NCBI RefSeq assembly: GCF_009861505.1
Contig: NZ_WTFT01000009.1
Location: 73,751 to 137,750, forward strand
Length of the DNA: 64,000 nucleotides
Source of the DNA: Pseudomonas izuensis
GTDB taxonomy: Bacteria; Pseudomonadota; Gammaproteobacteria; Pseudomonadales; Pseudomonadaceae
Direction: 5' to 3'
The notes beneath the pieces are model-generated. The model was not told the DNA's origin, did no database searches, and saw only the letters and a list, made by a program, of their open reading frames with translations. How positions within the stretch are numbered: the first letter of the stretch is position 1; the number at the start of each line of letters is the position of its first letter. Below are positions 26,650-35,264 of this stretch, piece by piece. Both the position numbers and the translations under genes were made by a program.

Positions 26650-27399
26650 TCAGATCACCTGTCCATCAACCCCCACACTCACATTCCTCGGCAATTCACC
26701 ACGATGTTCGATCAACCACGCATCCAGCGTATGCCCCACATGGGTCAATACCGCCGACTCAGGTTGCAATTCTTCAATGCACTGCAAGGCCAGGTTCAGG
26801 TCATTGTGATTACGCGGTGCCAGTGGCTGCGGCGGCATTGAGCAGTCGAGGACCAGCAAATCCAGTGGCTGACGTTTCAGCCAGGCCGTAGTGGCTGGTG
26901 GCAGGCCCACGGTGTCGGTCAGGTAGGCGATGCGCCGCCCCTCGCCTTCGAGCAGATAGCCGAGGGTCGGTCTGGAATGCAGCAGGGGCAATGCTGTGAC
27001 ACTCAACGCGCCGAAAGAACGGGTTTCAAACGCCTCGAACGGCTGGCTGAAGTCGAGAATCCCCGGATGCTTGTAGAGGTCCGCCAGGCCTTCCGGGTCC
27101 GCTGGTCCGTGTACCGGAATCACCAGCCCCTGACCCCAACGCAGATGCAGCAAACCCTGGGCATGGTCAGCGTGGTAGTGGGTCTGGAAGATGCCGGTGA
27201 AACTGCGCGGCGGGAAGCGTTCGGTTAGGTTTGGCAGGCCGCTGTCGATCAGCCAGCGCTGATCGCCGCATTCGATCAATGCGCAGCAGGGTTGTCGTCG
27301 CCAACGTGCATCGATGCCCGCACGTGCACAGGCCTGACATTCACAGCCGTACACCGGCACTTGCCGGGCATCGCCAGTGCCCAACAGCGTCAGGCGCAT
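26650..27399 (-). CDS. phnP: Phosphoribosyl 1,2-cyclic phosphate phosphodiesterase PhnP
   Basis: A 249-residue metallo-beta-lactamase-fold enzyme that opens 5-phospho-alpha-D-ribosyl 1,2-cyclic phosphate, the product of C-P bond cleavage. The metal motif is THYHADHAQG (HxHxDH); further ligands are in YLTDT, LDCSMPP and LTHVGH. A cysteine pair near the start (CECQAC) is the structural zinc site known for PhnP. It overlaps phnN by 10 nt and is the last gene of the operon. Confidence 0.95.
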   Translation of the reverse strand: MRLTLLGTGDARQVPVYGCECQACARAGIDARWRRQPCCALIECGDQRWLIDSGLPNLTERFPPRSFTGIFQTHYHADHAQGLLHLRWGQGLVIPVHGPADPEGLADLYKHPGILDFSQPFEAFETRSFGALSVTALPLLHSRPTLGYLLEGEGRRIAYLTDTVGLPPATTAWLKRQPLDLLVLDCSMPPQPLAPRNHNDLNLALQCIEELQPESAVLTHVGHTLDAWLIEHRGELPRNVSVGVDGQVI

Positions 27400-27956
27400 G
27401 GGTTGGACTCGTCGATGCAGGCCAGCAGGCCTTCGACTGTACGTTCCAGCGGCCCGGAATTGTCGAGCAGGTGCACGGTCGGGTCTTCGGCGATCAGGCG
27501 TTCGCCAAAACGGGCATTGCGCGCCAGCCGCTGGTCGATCTCGGCCACGGACTCACGCCCCCTCGCCAGCAGGCGCTGGCGCAACACGGCCTCGTCCACG
27601 GTCAACAACACCACCAGCACGTTCGGATAGCGTTCGCGGGTTTGCGGTAGATGCCCGCGCGAGCCATTGACCAGCACGTCGTCCCCTGCCGCCAGCCAAT
27701 CGTCGATCTCCCGCGGGATGCCGTAGGCCAGGCCATTGGCCTGCCAGCTCAGGGCAAATGCGCCCTGGGCCTGCATCTCGGTGAACTGTTGCATGCTGAC
27801 ACCCAGCGCCGCTTCCCCCACGGCTTCCGCCGAACGAGTGATGACCCGCCGCACGATGCGGCAGCCGCGTTCGGCCAACCGCGTGCGTGCGGCATCGAGC
27901 AGGCTGTCCTTGCCCGAACCGGAAGGACCGATGAGATAGATCAACCTGCCTGACAT
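27390..27956 (-). CDS. phnN: Ribose 1,5-bisphosphate phosphokinase PhnN
   Basis: A 188-residue guanylate-kinase-like enzyme converting ribose 1,5-bisphosphate to PRPP. The P-loop is GPSGSGKDS (10-18). The start at 27956 overlaps the phnM stop by one base (TGATG); nine further upstream codons are open but not family-like. It lies between phnM and phnP in the normal order. Confidence 0.93.
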   Translation of the reverse strand: MSGRLIYLIGPSGSGKDSLLDAARTRLAERGCRIVRRVITRSAEAVGEAALGVSMQQFTEMQAQGAFALSWQANGLAYGIPREIDDWLAAGDDVLVNGSRGHLPQTRERYPNVLVVLLTVDEAVLRQRLLARGRESVAEIDQRLARNARFGERLIAEDPTVHLLDNSGPLERTVEGLLACIDESNPCA

Positions 27957-29101
27957 CAAAACACCCTCTTCGCTTGTCGCCATACTTGCTGGATCACCGG
28001 CAATCCATCCTGACTGCGTGCCTGCACCAGATCGGCACGCAGACCCGGAGCGATTTCGCCGCGATCACTCAGTCCTGCGGCATGGGCCGGGGCCAGGCTG
28101 ACCATGCGCATCGCTTCGGGCAGGCCGATCCGCTCGCTCTGCGCCGCCAGTGCAAAGGCGGCCTGCAACAGGCTCGCCGGATAGTAGTCACTGGACAAGA
28201 TGTCCAGCAGCCCTTCTGCCGCCAGGTCAGCGGCCGCCACGTTACCCGAGTGCGAACCGCCGCGCACGATGTTCGGCGCGCCCATCAACACTTTCATGTT
28301 CCGCTCCTTGCAACCGCGCGCCGCTTCGGCAGTGGTCGGGAACTCGGCGATGGTCATGCCGTAGCGCGCCGATTCCTCGACGTGGGCCAGGGTCGCGTCG
28401 TCATGACTGGCCACCGACAGGCCGAGCGCCAGGCAATGCTCGACAATCGCGGCCCGATAGCGGTCGCTGTACTCACGAGAGTTGGCCATTTGCAAAGTGA
28501 TGAATTCGTCCATCTGCGTGGTCGTCAGGTGATATTTGCCCATGTAGTACTCACGGTACTTGGACTCCAGCACAAATTGGCGCTGACCCGGCGAATGGTC
28601 CATCACCGACACCAGTTGCACCAGCGGATGCTCCACCAGATCGCGGAACACAGTCAGGGTATCCGGGTGACACAACTCACAGCGCAGGTGCAGGCGGTGC
28701 TCGGCGCGGGTCAGGCCGGCGTCGGAGGCACTGGAGATCGCTTCGAGCATCGCCGGCAGTTTCTGCATGCGGTTGCCCTTGGGATTCACGTCGCCGATGG
28801 ACACCGCGTCGAACACCGTGGTGATGCCCGCCGCGACGATCTGCGCATCGTGGCTGAGCACCGCCGAGCGCGACGGCCAGTCCACGCCGGGGCGCGGGGT
28901 CATGTGTTTTTCCAGGTTGTCGGTGTGCAGCTCGACAAGGCCCGGCAGCAGGTAATCGCCGTTGAGATCCTGGGCCTGGGGCAACCGGCTCGGGCCTTCG
29001 GCCACATCAGCGATCACGCCATCGCGCAGCAGTACGGTGCCGTAGAACACGCGGTCAGCGGTGACCAGTTGGGCATTGCTGAGGATCTGTTCAACGGGCA
29101 T
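27956..29101 (-). CDS. phnM: Alpha-D-ribose 1-methylphosphonate 5-triphosphate diphosphatase PhnM
   Basis: A 381-residue amidohydrolase-superfamily enzyme that removes pyrophosphate from the ribose-1-phosphonate 5-triphosphate made by PhnI-GHL. Metal-site features include LLPGLVELHTDNLEKH near residue 55 and the later MDHSPGQRQF and SHDDATLAHV. The length is typical. It overlaps phnL by 11 nt and phnN by 1 nt. Confidence 0.95.
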   Translation of the reverse strand: MPVEQILSNAQLVTADRVFYGTVLLRDGVIADVAEGPSRLPQAQDLNGDYLLPGLVELHTDNLEKHMTPRPGVDWPSRSAVLSHDAQIVAAGITTVFDAVSIGDVNPKGNRMQKLPAMLEAISSASDAGLTRAEHRLHLRCELCHPDTLTVFRDLVEHPLVQLVSVMDHSPGQRQFVLESKYREYYMGKYHLTTTQMDEFITLQMANSREYSDRYRAAIVEHCLALGLSVASHDDATLAHVEESARYGMTIAEFPTTAEAARGCKERNMKVLMGAPNIVRGGSHSGNVAAADLAAEGLLDILSSDYYPASLLQAAFALAAQSERIGLPEAMRMVSLAPAHAAGLSDRGEIAPGLRADLVQARSQDGLPVIQQVWRQAKRVF

Positions 29102-29813
29102 TGGCGTATTCCTCTTGGTTCACTGCGGCAGGCGTCATGTCGAGATGGCGGTCGGCAACCGCCTCGCGGGCGATGCGATCGTGGAAGATGCCGATCAGCG
29201 CGGCACCGGCTTGCTTGGCTTCGTTCATCAGTTCCAGCACCACCTGACGGTTGTTGTCGTCGAGTGAGGCCGTCGGCTCGTCAAGCAACATCACTGGCCA
29301 CGCCACCATGAAACCGCGGGCGATGTTGACCCGTTGCTGCTCGCCACCGGAGAAGGTGCCCGGTGCCAGTTGCCACAGGCGTTGCGGAATGTTCAGGCGA
29401 GTGAGCAGCAGTTCGGCCCGGGATTGCGCCAGGTGTCTGGACCAGCCACGGGCCAGGGCCGGCTCCATCACCACGTCCAGGCACGCCACCCGAGGAATCA
29501 CCCGCAGGAACTGGCTGACATAACCCAGGGTGCGTTGGCGTACCTGAAGAATGTCCCGGGGCTCGGCGCCCACCAGCTCTAGCCACTGGCCGTCGTGCTG
29601 TACGCGAATGCTGCCGCCTGCCGGCAGGTAGTTGCCATACAGGGTGCGCAACAAGGTGCTTTTACCGGCGCCGGACTGGCCGTGCAGCACCAGGCATTCG
29701 CCGCCCGCCACGCTGAAATCCACCCCGCGCAGCACGTTGAGAACCACGCCGTTCTGCTGATGCAGGGTGAAGGTTTTCGAGAGGTCACGGACCTCGATCA
29801 AGGTATTCATCAT
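29091..29813 (-). CDS. phnL: C-P lyase subunit PhnL (ABC-type ATPase)
   Basis: A 240-residue ABC-type ATPase. It has Walker A GQSGAGKST, signature FSGGEQQRVNIARG and Walker B VMLLDEPTASLD, but no permease partner. PhnL works with PhnG, PhnH and PhnI in forming the ribose-1-phosphonate triphosphate. The start codon lies inside the phnK stop (ATGATGA); either of two adjacent ATGs may be used. Confidence 0.94.
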   Translation of the reverse strand: MMNTLIEVRDLSKTFTLHQQNGVVLNVLRGVDFSVAGGECLVLHGQSGAGKSTLLRTLYGNYLPAGGSIRVQHDGQWLELVGAEPRDILQVRQRTLGYVSQFLRVIPRVACLDVVMEPALARGWSRHLAQSRAELLLTRLNIPQRLWQLAPGTFSGGEQQRVNIARGFMVAWPVMLLDEPTASLDDNNRQVVLELMNEAKQAGAALIGIFHDRIAREAVADRHLDMTPAAVNQEEYANAR

Positions 29814-30616
29814 GGCTGCAACACCGAAGACACCAACAGTTGAGAGTAAGGGTGCTGCGGATCGTCGAGGATCTGGTCGGTCAGCCCGGTTTCCACCACC
29901 CGCGAGCGACGCATCACCATCAGCCGGTCCGCCAGCAACCGCGCCACCGCCAGATCGTGGGTGACGATCACCACCGCCAGATCCAGCTCACGCACCAGCC
30001 CCCGCAAGAGGTCGAGCAAGCGCGCCTGCACCGACACATCGAGGCCACCAGTCGGTTCGTCCATGAACACCAGGCGCGGGCTCGACACCAGGTTGCGGGC
30101 GATTTGCAGGCGCTGCTGCATGCCGCCGGAGAAGGTCCGGGGCAAGTCGTCGATGCGCTGGGGATCGATTTCCACCTGGCTCAACCAGTCCAGACCCGCT
30201 CCACGCAGTTGCTGGTAATTGCGTACGCCTTGGGCCATCAAGCGCTCGCCGATGTTGGCACCGGCTGAAACACCCATGCGCAAACCATCCCGCGGGTTCT
30301 GTTCGACGAAGCCCCATTCGGTGCGCAGCAAGGTGCGGCGTTCGGCTTCGCTGGCGCTGTACAAGTCGAGCCATTGGCCCTGCTTGTCGCGGTAACCGAT
30401 GCGACCGTTTTGTGGCGGCAGGCGCCCGCTGAGCAGCGAAAGCAAGGTCGATTTGCCTGAACCGGACTCGCCGACAATCCCCAGCACTTCGCCGGGATAG
30501 AGGTCGAAACTCACGTCCTGACAGCCCTTCTCCGGGCCGTACAACAGCGACAGGTTTCGCACTTGCAGCAAGGGTTCGGTGGACACGGACAGTTCGTTTT
30601 TCAGCGCCTGGTTCAT
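29810..30616 (-). CDS. phnK: C-P lyase subunit PhnK (ABC-type ATPase)
   Basis: A 268-residue ABC-type ATPase that docks on the PhnGHIJ core complex. Walker A is GESGSGKST, the signature FSGGMQQRLQIAR, and Walker B VFMDEPTGGLD. The start at 30616 overlaps the end of phnJ by 4 nt; an extended frame of 47 codons runs inside phnJ and is not real. It overlaps phnL by 4 nt. Confidence 0.95.
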   Translation of the reverse strand: MNQALKNELSVSTEPLLQVRNLSLLYGPEKGCQDVSFDLYPGEVLGIVGESGSGKSTLLSLLSGRLPPQNGRIGYRDKQGQWLDLYSASEAERRTLLRTEWGFVEQNPRDGLRMGVSAGANIGERLMAQGVRNYQQLRGAGLDWLSQVEIDPQRIDDLPRTFSGGMQQRLQIARNLVSSPRLVFMDEPTGGLDVSVQARLLDLLRGLVRELDLAVVIVTHDLAVARLLADRLMVMRRSRVVETGLTDQILDDPQHPYSQLLVSSVLQP

Positions 30617-31482
30617 TGGCCCTGCTCCTGCTGGCTGACGCGCTGGGCGCAGTAATAGGTGTCGGAACAGACAAAGCTCTGGGTGCCGGCGTCGTCGAGG
30701 ATCAACTCGTCGAGGAACGACTCGTGGCTGCCGCAAATGGCGCAGCACTCGTCCCATTGCTGGGCTTCGAAGGGGTGGTCCTCGAAGTCGAGGCTGACGA
30801 CTTTGGTGTACGGCGGTACCGCGTACAGGCGCTTCTCGCGGCCGGCGCCGAACAACATCAGCGCCGGGCTCATGTCGAGTTTCGGGTTGTCGAATTTGGG
30901 GATCGGCGAGGGGTCCATCACATAGCGTTCATCGACCATCACCGGGTAGGCGTAGGCGGTGGCGATGTGACCGAAGGTGGCGATGTCCTCGTAAAGCTTG
31001 ACGTGCATGACCCCGTAATCGTTGAGGGCATGCATGGTCCGGGTCTCGGTTTCCGACGGTTCGATAAAGCGCAGCGGCTCGGGAATCGGCACCTGATAGA
31101 CCATGATCTGATCGGCGTGCAGCGGCGTTTCCGGGATGCGGTGGCGAGTCTGGATCACCGTCGCGTCCGGGGTGATTTCGGTCGTCGCGACGCCGGCAGT
31201 GCGGGCGAAGAAGCGGCGGATCGACACGGCGTTGGTGGTGTCGTCGGCGCCCTGGTCGATGACCTTGAGCACGTCATCATCCCCAAGAATTGCCGCGGTC
31301 AGTTGCATGCCGCCGGTGCCCCAGCCGTAAGGCAACGGCATCTCGCGACCGCCGAACGGCACCTGATAGCCGGGGATCGCCACGGCCTTGAGCAAGGCGC
31401 GGCGGATCATGCGTTTGGTCTGTTCATCGAGGTAGGCGAAGTTGTACGCCGCATCGCGTACCGGCGCCTTCAGGTCATTCAT
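30613..31482 (-). CDS. phnJ: C-P lyase PhnJ (radical SAM)
   Basis: A 289-residue radical S-adenosylmethionine enzyme that breaks the carbon-phosphorus bond of 5-phosphoribose-1-phosphonate. The unusual cysteine set is intact: C247xxC250, then C272 and C278 near the C-terminus. This is exactly the E. coli spacing (241, 244, 266, 272) shifted by six, so both the cluster and the radical-carrying cysteine are present. It overlaps phnI by 8 nt and phnK by 4 nt. Confidence 0.97.
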   Translation of the reverse strand: MNDLKAPVRDAAYNFAYLDEQTKRMIRRALLKAVAIPGYQVPFGGREMPLPYGWGTGGMQLTAAILGDDDVLKVIDQGADDTTNAVSIRRFFARTAGVATTEITPDATVIQTRHRIPETPLHADQIMVYQVPIPEPLRFIEPSETETRTMHALNDYGVMHVKLYEDIATFGHIATAYAYPVMVDERYVMDPSPIPKFDNPKLDMSPALMLFGAGREKRLYAVPPYTKVVSLDFEDHPFEAQQWDECCAICGSHESFLDELILDDAGTQSFVCSDTYYCAQRVSQQEQGQ

Positions 31483-32551
31483 GGCTTTGTCCTTCGGCAG
31501 GCTTGCGCAGTTTGCGGATCAGTTCCAGTTCGGCCTGGAAGTCCACGTAGTGAGGCAGTTTGAGGTGCGAGACGAAACCGGCGGCCTCGACGTTGTCGCA
31601 GTGCATCAGCACGAATTCTTCCTGCTGCGCCGGGGACTCGATCTCTTCGTTGAACTCCTTGGCGCGCAGTGCGCGGTCGACCAGCGCCATGCCCATGGCC
31701 TTGCGCTCGGCATGACCGAAGGCCAGGCCATAGCCGCGGGTGAACTGCGCCAGCTCCGTGGACGAGCCGACGAACTGGTTGACCATCTCGCACTCGGTCA
31801 CTTCAATGCTGCCCAGGCAGATCGGGAAACCCAGCTCTTCAGGATCGATCCACACCTCGACATCACCGATGCGGATTTCCCCGGCGAACGGGTGGTTGCG
31901 GCCATAACCGCGCTGGGTCGAATAACCCAGTGCCAGCAGGAAACCTTCATCGCCACGGGCCAGCGCTTGCAAGCGTTCGGCACGGCTGGCGGGCAGTTCC
32001 AGCGGATCGCGGGTAATGTCGGCGATGCTTTCGTTATTGTCGGATTCGTTCTTGATCAAGCCTTCCTGCGCGAGCAAACCGAGGACTCTCGGGCAGGCAT
32101 CAAGAATGGCATTCGGGGTGGTTTGCGGCCCCGGATATTCGCCTTCGGCCAGCAGGGCAAAGTCGAGCAGGCGATGGGTGTAATCGAAGGTCGGCCCCAG
32201 CAGTTGTCCGCCGGGCACGTCCTTGAAGGTGGCGGACAGGCGTCGACTGAGCAGCATATTCGACGTGTCGATCGGCAGGCTCGGGCTGAAGCGCGGCAAC
32301 GTGGTGCGATAGGCGCGCAGCAGGAAAATCGCCTCCACCAGATCCCCCGCTGCCTGCTTGATCGCCAGCGCAGCGAGTTCTTCGTCGTACAGCGAGCCTT
32401 CGCTCATCACCCGCGCCACCGCCAACGGCAGTTGCTGGCGGATCTGTTCAACGCTCAATTCAGCGACCGAGGTATCGCCCCGGCGCTTTTTCGCCAGCAG
32501 GCGGTGTGCATTGTCGATGGCCTGTTCGCCACCCTTCACGGCTACGTACAT
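31475..32551 (-). CDS. phnI: C-P lyase subunit PhnI (nucleosidase)
   Basis: A 358-residue core subunit; with PhnG, PhnH and PhnL it replaces adenine of ATP by the phosphonate. The start MYVAVKGGEQAIDNAHRLL is strongly conserved in the family. It overlaps the phnH stop by one base and phnJ by 8 nt, indicating coupled translation of the core complex. Confidence 0.96.
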   Translation of the reverse strand: MYVAVKGGEQAIDNAHRLLAKKRRGDTSVAELSVEQIRQQLPLAVARVMSEGSLYDEELAALAIKQAAGDLVEAIFLLRAYRTTLPRFSPSLPIDTSNMLLSRRLSATFKDVPGGQLLGPTFDYTHRLLDFALLAEGEYPGPQTTPNAILDACPRVLGLLAQEGLIKNESDNNESIADITRDPLELPASRAERLQALARGDEGFLLALGYSTQRGYGRNHPFAGEIRIGDVEVWIDPEELGFPICLGSIEVTECEMVNQFVGSSTELAQFTRGYGLAFGHAERKAMGMALVDRALRAKEFNEEIESPAQQEEFVLMHCDNVEAAGFVSHLKLPHYVDFQAELELIRKLRKPAEGQSHE

Positions 32552-33141
32552 CAGACTGGCTCCTGTGCGATGCGGGTGCTGCGCGGCAGGCCGATCAGGT
32601 CATGATCGGCGGCGAAAAACAGATCCAGCCCACGAGGGAATTCGTTGCGGCGTTCACGTTCGCCCCAGAAACCATCGGCCACCGGCAACGCGACGGTGTG
32701 CTCGGTTTCGATCCCCGGCCCGCGCCAGCTCAACCTTGCCCCGCCAGCGAGGCCGGGCAACTGAACCAGCAAGGTGCAGGACTGATCGGGGTAGCGATCG
32801 TTACCGTGGTCGAAGCCGCTGAGGTCTTGCAGATCGTCGGCGGCGAGTAAGGCAAAGCGTGCGTCTTCACGTTTAGCGGTCAGCGGGCAGCCACAGTGGA
32901 ACGCCAGGTTGGCGCGGATCAGCGGCGTGTCGAACGACGGCGCCAGCCACAGCGGCGTGTCCACATCCAGCAGCGCCAGGCACAGGGCGTAGGTCGCAGG
33001 CATAAGACCTTCCAGGCTCGGCGTGGCGTGCAGGGTCTGGATCAGACCGGGGCCGGCCAGTGCCTTGAGTGCCGCGCGAAAACCGCGCTGGGCATCCAGC
33101 ACCGGGTCGGCAAACGCCGGTTGCAACAACTGTGCGCTCAT
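32551..33141 (-). CDS. phnH: C-P lyase subunit PhnH
   Basis: A 196-residue core-complex subunit with a PLP-transferase-like fold but without the PLP lysine in this family. Family parts are FADPVLDAQRGFRAALKALA at the start and PRGLDLFFAADHDLIGLPRST at the end. The start at 33141 overlaps the phnG stop by one base; a longer frame into phnG is spurious. Confidence 0.94.
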   Translation of the reverse strand: MSAQLLQPAFADPVLDAQRGFRAALKALAGPGLIQTLHATPSLEGLMPATYALCLALLDVDTPLWLAPSFDTPLIRANLAFHCGCPLTAKREDARFALLAADDLQDLSGFDHGNDRYPDQSCTLLVQLPGLAGGARLSWRGPGIETEHTVALPVADGFWGERERRNEFPRGLDLFFAADHDLIGLPRSTRIAQEPV

Positions 33142-33587
33142 CAGTTTTCTCCTCGCACGAGGGTGAAGAATTCGACTTTGGTGGCGGCGGTGTCCGCCTC
33201 TTTTTGCGCGCGACGTTCGGCCTGGGCGTTGGCCAGCGGCGTGATCACCTGATCGAGCCAGTGGCGCTGCTGCGCGCCTTGCAAATGTGCGTCGGCGAGC
33301 GCCGCCAGTTCGGCGTGGACCTTGTCGCGACCCGCCAGGTAGCTGTAGCCGGTGCGGCCATCGGCCAGGCGCACCACGCAACGGGTCACGCTCATTTCGC
33401 CGACATTGAATGGCGCGCCGTTGCCGCCCATGCGGCCACGCACCAGGGTCATGCCGATTTCCGGGGCGCGGATCAGTTGGTATTCAACATCCCGCAGCGC
33501 CGCTTCGTGGGGCTGCAATTCGCTGCGACGGGCGCGGGCCAGCACGCCGATCCAGTGCTGGCGCGCAGTGTGAGAAGCAGGGTTCAT
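33141..33587 (-). CDS. phnG: C-P lyase subunit PhnG
   Basis: A 148-residue core-complex subunit. The start at 33587 (MNPASHTARQHW) is preferred because GGAGAA lies seven bases upstream and it matches the family N-terminus. An ATG five codons earlier, at 33602, overlaps the phnF stop (TGATG) and is a possible coupled start. The conserved GRMGGNGAPFNVGEMSVTRC block lies in the middle. Confidence 0.93.
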   Translation of the reverse strand: MNPASHTARQHWIGVLARARRSELQPHEAALRDVEYQLIRAPEIGMTLVRGRMGGNGAPFNVGEMSVTRCVVRLADGRTGYSYLAGRDKVHAELAALADAHLQGAQQRHWLDQVITPLANAQAERRAQKEADTAATKVEFFTLVRGEN

Positions 33588-33601
33588 CGGTTGGTTCTCC
33601 A

Positions 33602-34306
33602 TCAGGTGATGACCTGGTACTGGAAGCGATCCGAGCGGCTGGTGGACTGCGCGAGCTCCACCGCACGGCCGTCGCGATCGCGGGAAAGGGTGAACACACT
33701 CAGCGCCGGCAAGTGCCGGGGCATCATCAGCAGCGCGGCTTCTTCGCGGTTGGGCAAGCGGGCGCCGATCAGGCTCTGGGTGCGGGTCAGCGGCAGATCG
33801 CGTTCACTGAGGTACTGACGCAGGGAGCCGCCGGTGTAGTCCGCCAGCAACGGTGCGTGGCTGGCGCAGTAGCGATGGCGGATCAGGCTGACCGGTTGCC
33901 CGTCGAGCTTGCGCAAGGTCTGCAATTCGATCATCGGTGCCATCTCGGCAAGCCCCAGATGCTGCGCTTCTTCACGGCTGGCGAAGCAGTAACGGCGCTT
34001 GAGCAACACCGCCTCGACACCCAGCCCCTGGGCGGACAACGACTGGCTGTAGGCACTGTCGGCAGCCATCGGATAAATCAACGGGCGCTCCAACACCTGG
34101 GTGCCCTTGCCCTGGCGGCGCAGCAGGCTGCCTTCGAACACCAGTTCATCGATGGCGCGGCGCAGGGTGTGGCGGTTGACGCCGAAGCGCTCGGCCAGTT
34201 GAACCTCGGCTGGCAGGAAGTCTCCAGCGCTGTAGTCCGCCAGTTCCCGGCGCAGGATGTCGGCCAGTTCGCGGTACACCGGTTCGTCTTGTCTAGACAA
34301 CTGCAT
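33602..34306 (-). CDS. phnF: GntR-family regulator PhnF (HutC/UTRA type)
   Basis: A 234-residue regulator with a winged helix (PAEVQLAERFGVNRHTLRRAI, in parts, residues 36-56) and a UTRA ligand domain (about 90-230). PhnF proteins sit in C-P lyase operons and are thought to repress them or to sense a pathway compound. Codons 3-6 of the gene are themselves a perfect palindrome, TTGTCTAGACAA, which fits the HutC-type operator form. It follows a T-rich possible terminator after phnE. Confidence 0.93.
   Translation of the reverse strand: MQLSRQDEPVYRELADILRRELADYSAGDFLPAEVQLAERFGVNRHTLRRAIDELVFEGSLLRRQGKGTQVLERPLIYPMAADSAYSQSLSAQGLGVEAVLLKRRYCFASREEAQHLGLAEMAPMIELQTLRKLDGQPVSLIRHRYCASHAPLLADYTGGSLRQYLSERDLPLTRTQSLIGARLPNREEAALLMMPRHLPALSVFTLSRDRDGRAVELAQSTSRSDRFQYQVIT
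34289..34300. promoter_or_regulatory. Palindrome inside the phnF start, likely PhnF operator
   Basis: TTGTCTAGACAA is a perfect 12-bp palindrome with the GT-N-TA-N-AC form given for HutC-type GntR regulators. It occupies codons 3-6 of phnF. Confidence 0.55.
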
Positions 34307-34310
34307 GCTT

Positions 34311-34333
34311 AAAAAAAAGCGCCCTGGGGCACC
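34311..34333 (-). terminator. Possible internal terminator between phnE and phnF
   Basis: On the minus strand a short G/C-rich stem (GGTGCC-CCAG-GGCGCT, with G-U pairs) is followed by eight T directly before the phnF start. The stem is short, so termination would be partial at best. Confidence 0.4.
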
Positions 34334-34343
34334 CCTCCGAAGA

Positions 34344-35126
34344 TCAGATGAACTGCTTGCGCAGGCGTTGCGACAGGATGTCGATCAGGCTGACGACGAC
34401 GATGATCACCAGCAGCACGGCGCAGGTTTGAACGAACTGAAAGGCGCGGATGTTCTCCCAGAGGATCACGCCGATGCCGCCGGCACCGACCATTCCCACC
34501 ACCGTCGCCGAACGCACGTTGGCTTCGAAGCGGTACAGCGCATAGGAAACCCACAGCGGCATCACTTGTGGAATCACACCGTAGATCACCTCTTGCAAGG
34601 CGCTGGCACCGGTGGCGCGAACGCCTTCGACGGGACCTGGATCAATCGCTTCCACCGCTTCGGCGAACAGCTTGGCGAGTACGCCAGTGGTGCTGATCCA
34701 CAGCGCCAGGACACCGGCGAACGGCCCGAGCCCCACCGCCACCACGAACAACATGGCAAAGACCATTTCGTTGATTGAACGGAAGGCGTCCATCACCCGG
34801 CGCAACGGTTGGTGAATCCACCAGGGGGTGATGTTTTCCGAGCAGAGAATGCCCAGCGGCACCGAGCAGACAATCGCCAGCACCGTGCCCCAGAGGGCGA
34901 TTTGCACGGTGACGATCATTTCCTTGAGGTAGGCGCGCCATTCATGGAAGTCCGGCGGGAAGAAATCCGCGGCGAAAGTCGCCATGTTTCCCGAATCGCG
35001 GTACAGCGCCAGCGGGTTCATTTCGGCGCCGTGCCAGGCCCAGGCCAGCAGGACCAGAAACAGCCCCCAACCGGCGTATTGCGGCCAGGTACGCTTGCCG
35101 ACAGCTTCAGCGTGGAAAGTGGTCAT
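34344..35126 (-). CDS. phnE: Phosphonate ABC transporter permease PhnE
   Basis: A 260-residue permease with six membrane segments and the binding-protein-dependent transport domain (loop [17 protein letters not shown], in part). It forms the membrane channel with PhnC and PhnD. It is separated from phnD by 138 bases holding a BIME, the only large gap in the operon. Confidence 0.94.
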   Translation of the reverse strand: MTTFHAEAVGKRTWPQYAGWGLFLVLLAWAWHGAEMNPLALYRDSGNMATFAADFFPPDFHEWRAYLKEMIVTVQIALWGTVLAIVCSVPLGILCSENITPWWIHQPLRRVMDAFRSINEMVFAMLFVVAVGLGPFAGVLALWISTTGVLAKLFAEAVEAIDPGPVEGVRATGASALQEVIYGVIPQVMPLWVSYALYRFEANVRSATVVGMVGAGGIGVILWENIRAFQFVQTCAVLLVIIVVVSLIDILSQRLRKQFI

Positions 35127-35159
35127 AAGGGTTCTCTAAATATGCCTGGTACAAAAACC

Positions 35160-35259
35160 TGTAGGAGCGAGCCTGCTCGCGATGGTCGTCAACGATGACG
35201 CGGGAAACCGGGATATATGCGGTGCCCTTACGTTCATCGCGAGCAGGCTCGCTCCTACA
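35160..35259. repeat. BIME inside the phn operon, between phnD and phnE
   Basis: A 100-bp long-hairpin element of the class at 19881-19980, with the inner GTCAACGATGACGCG. It lies in the transcribed spacer and would form a strong mRNA hairpin just after phnD. Confidence 0.92.
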
Positions 35260-35264
35260 GGGGG

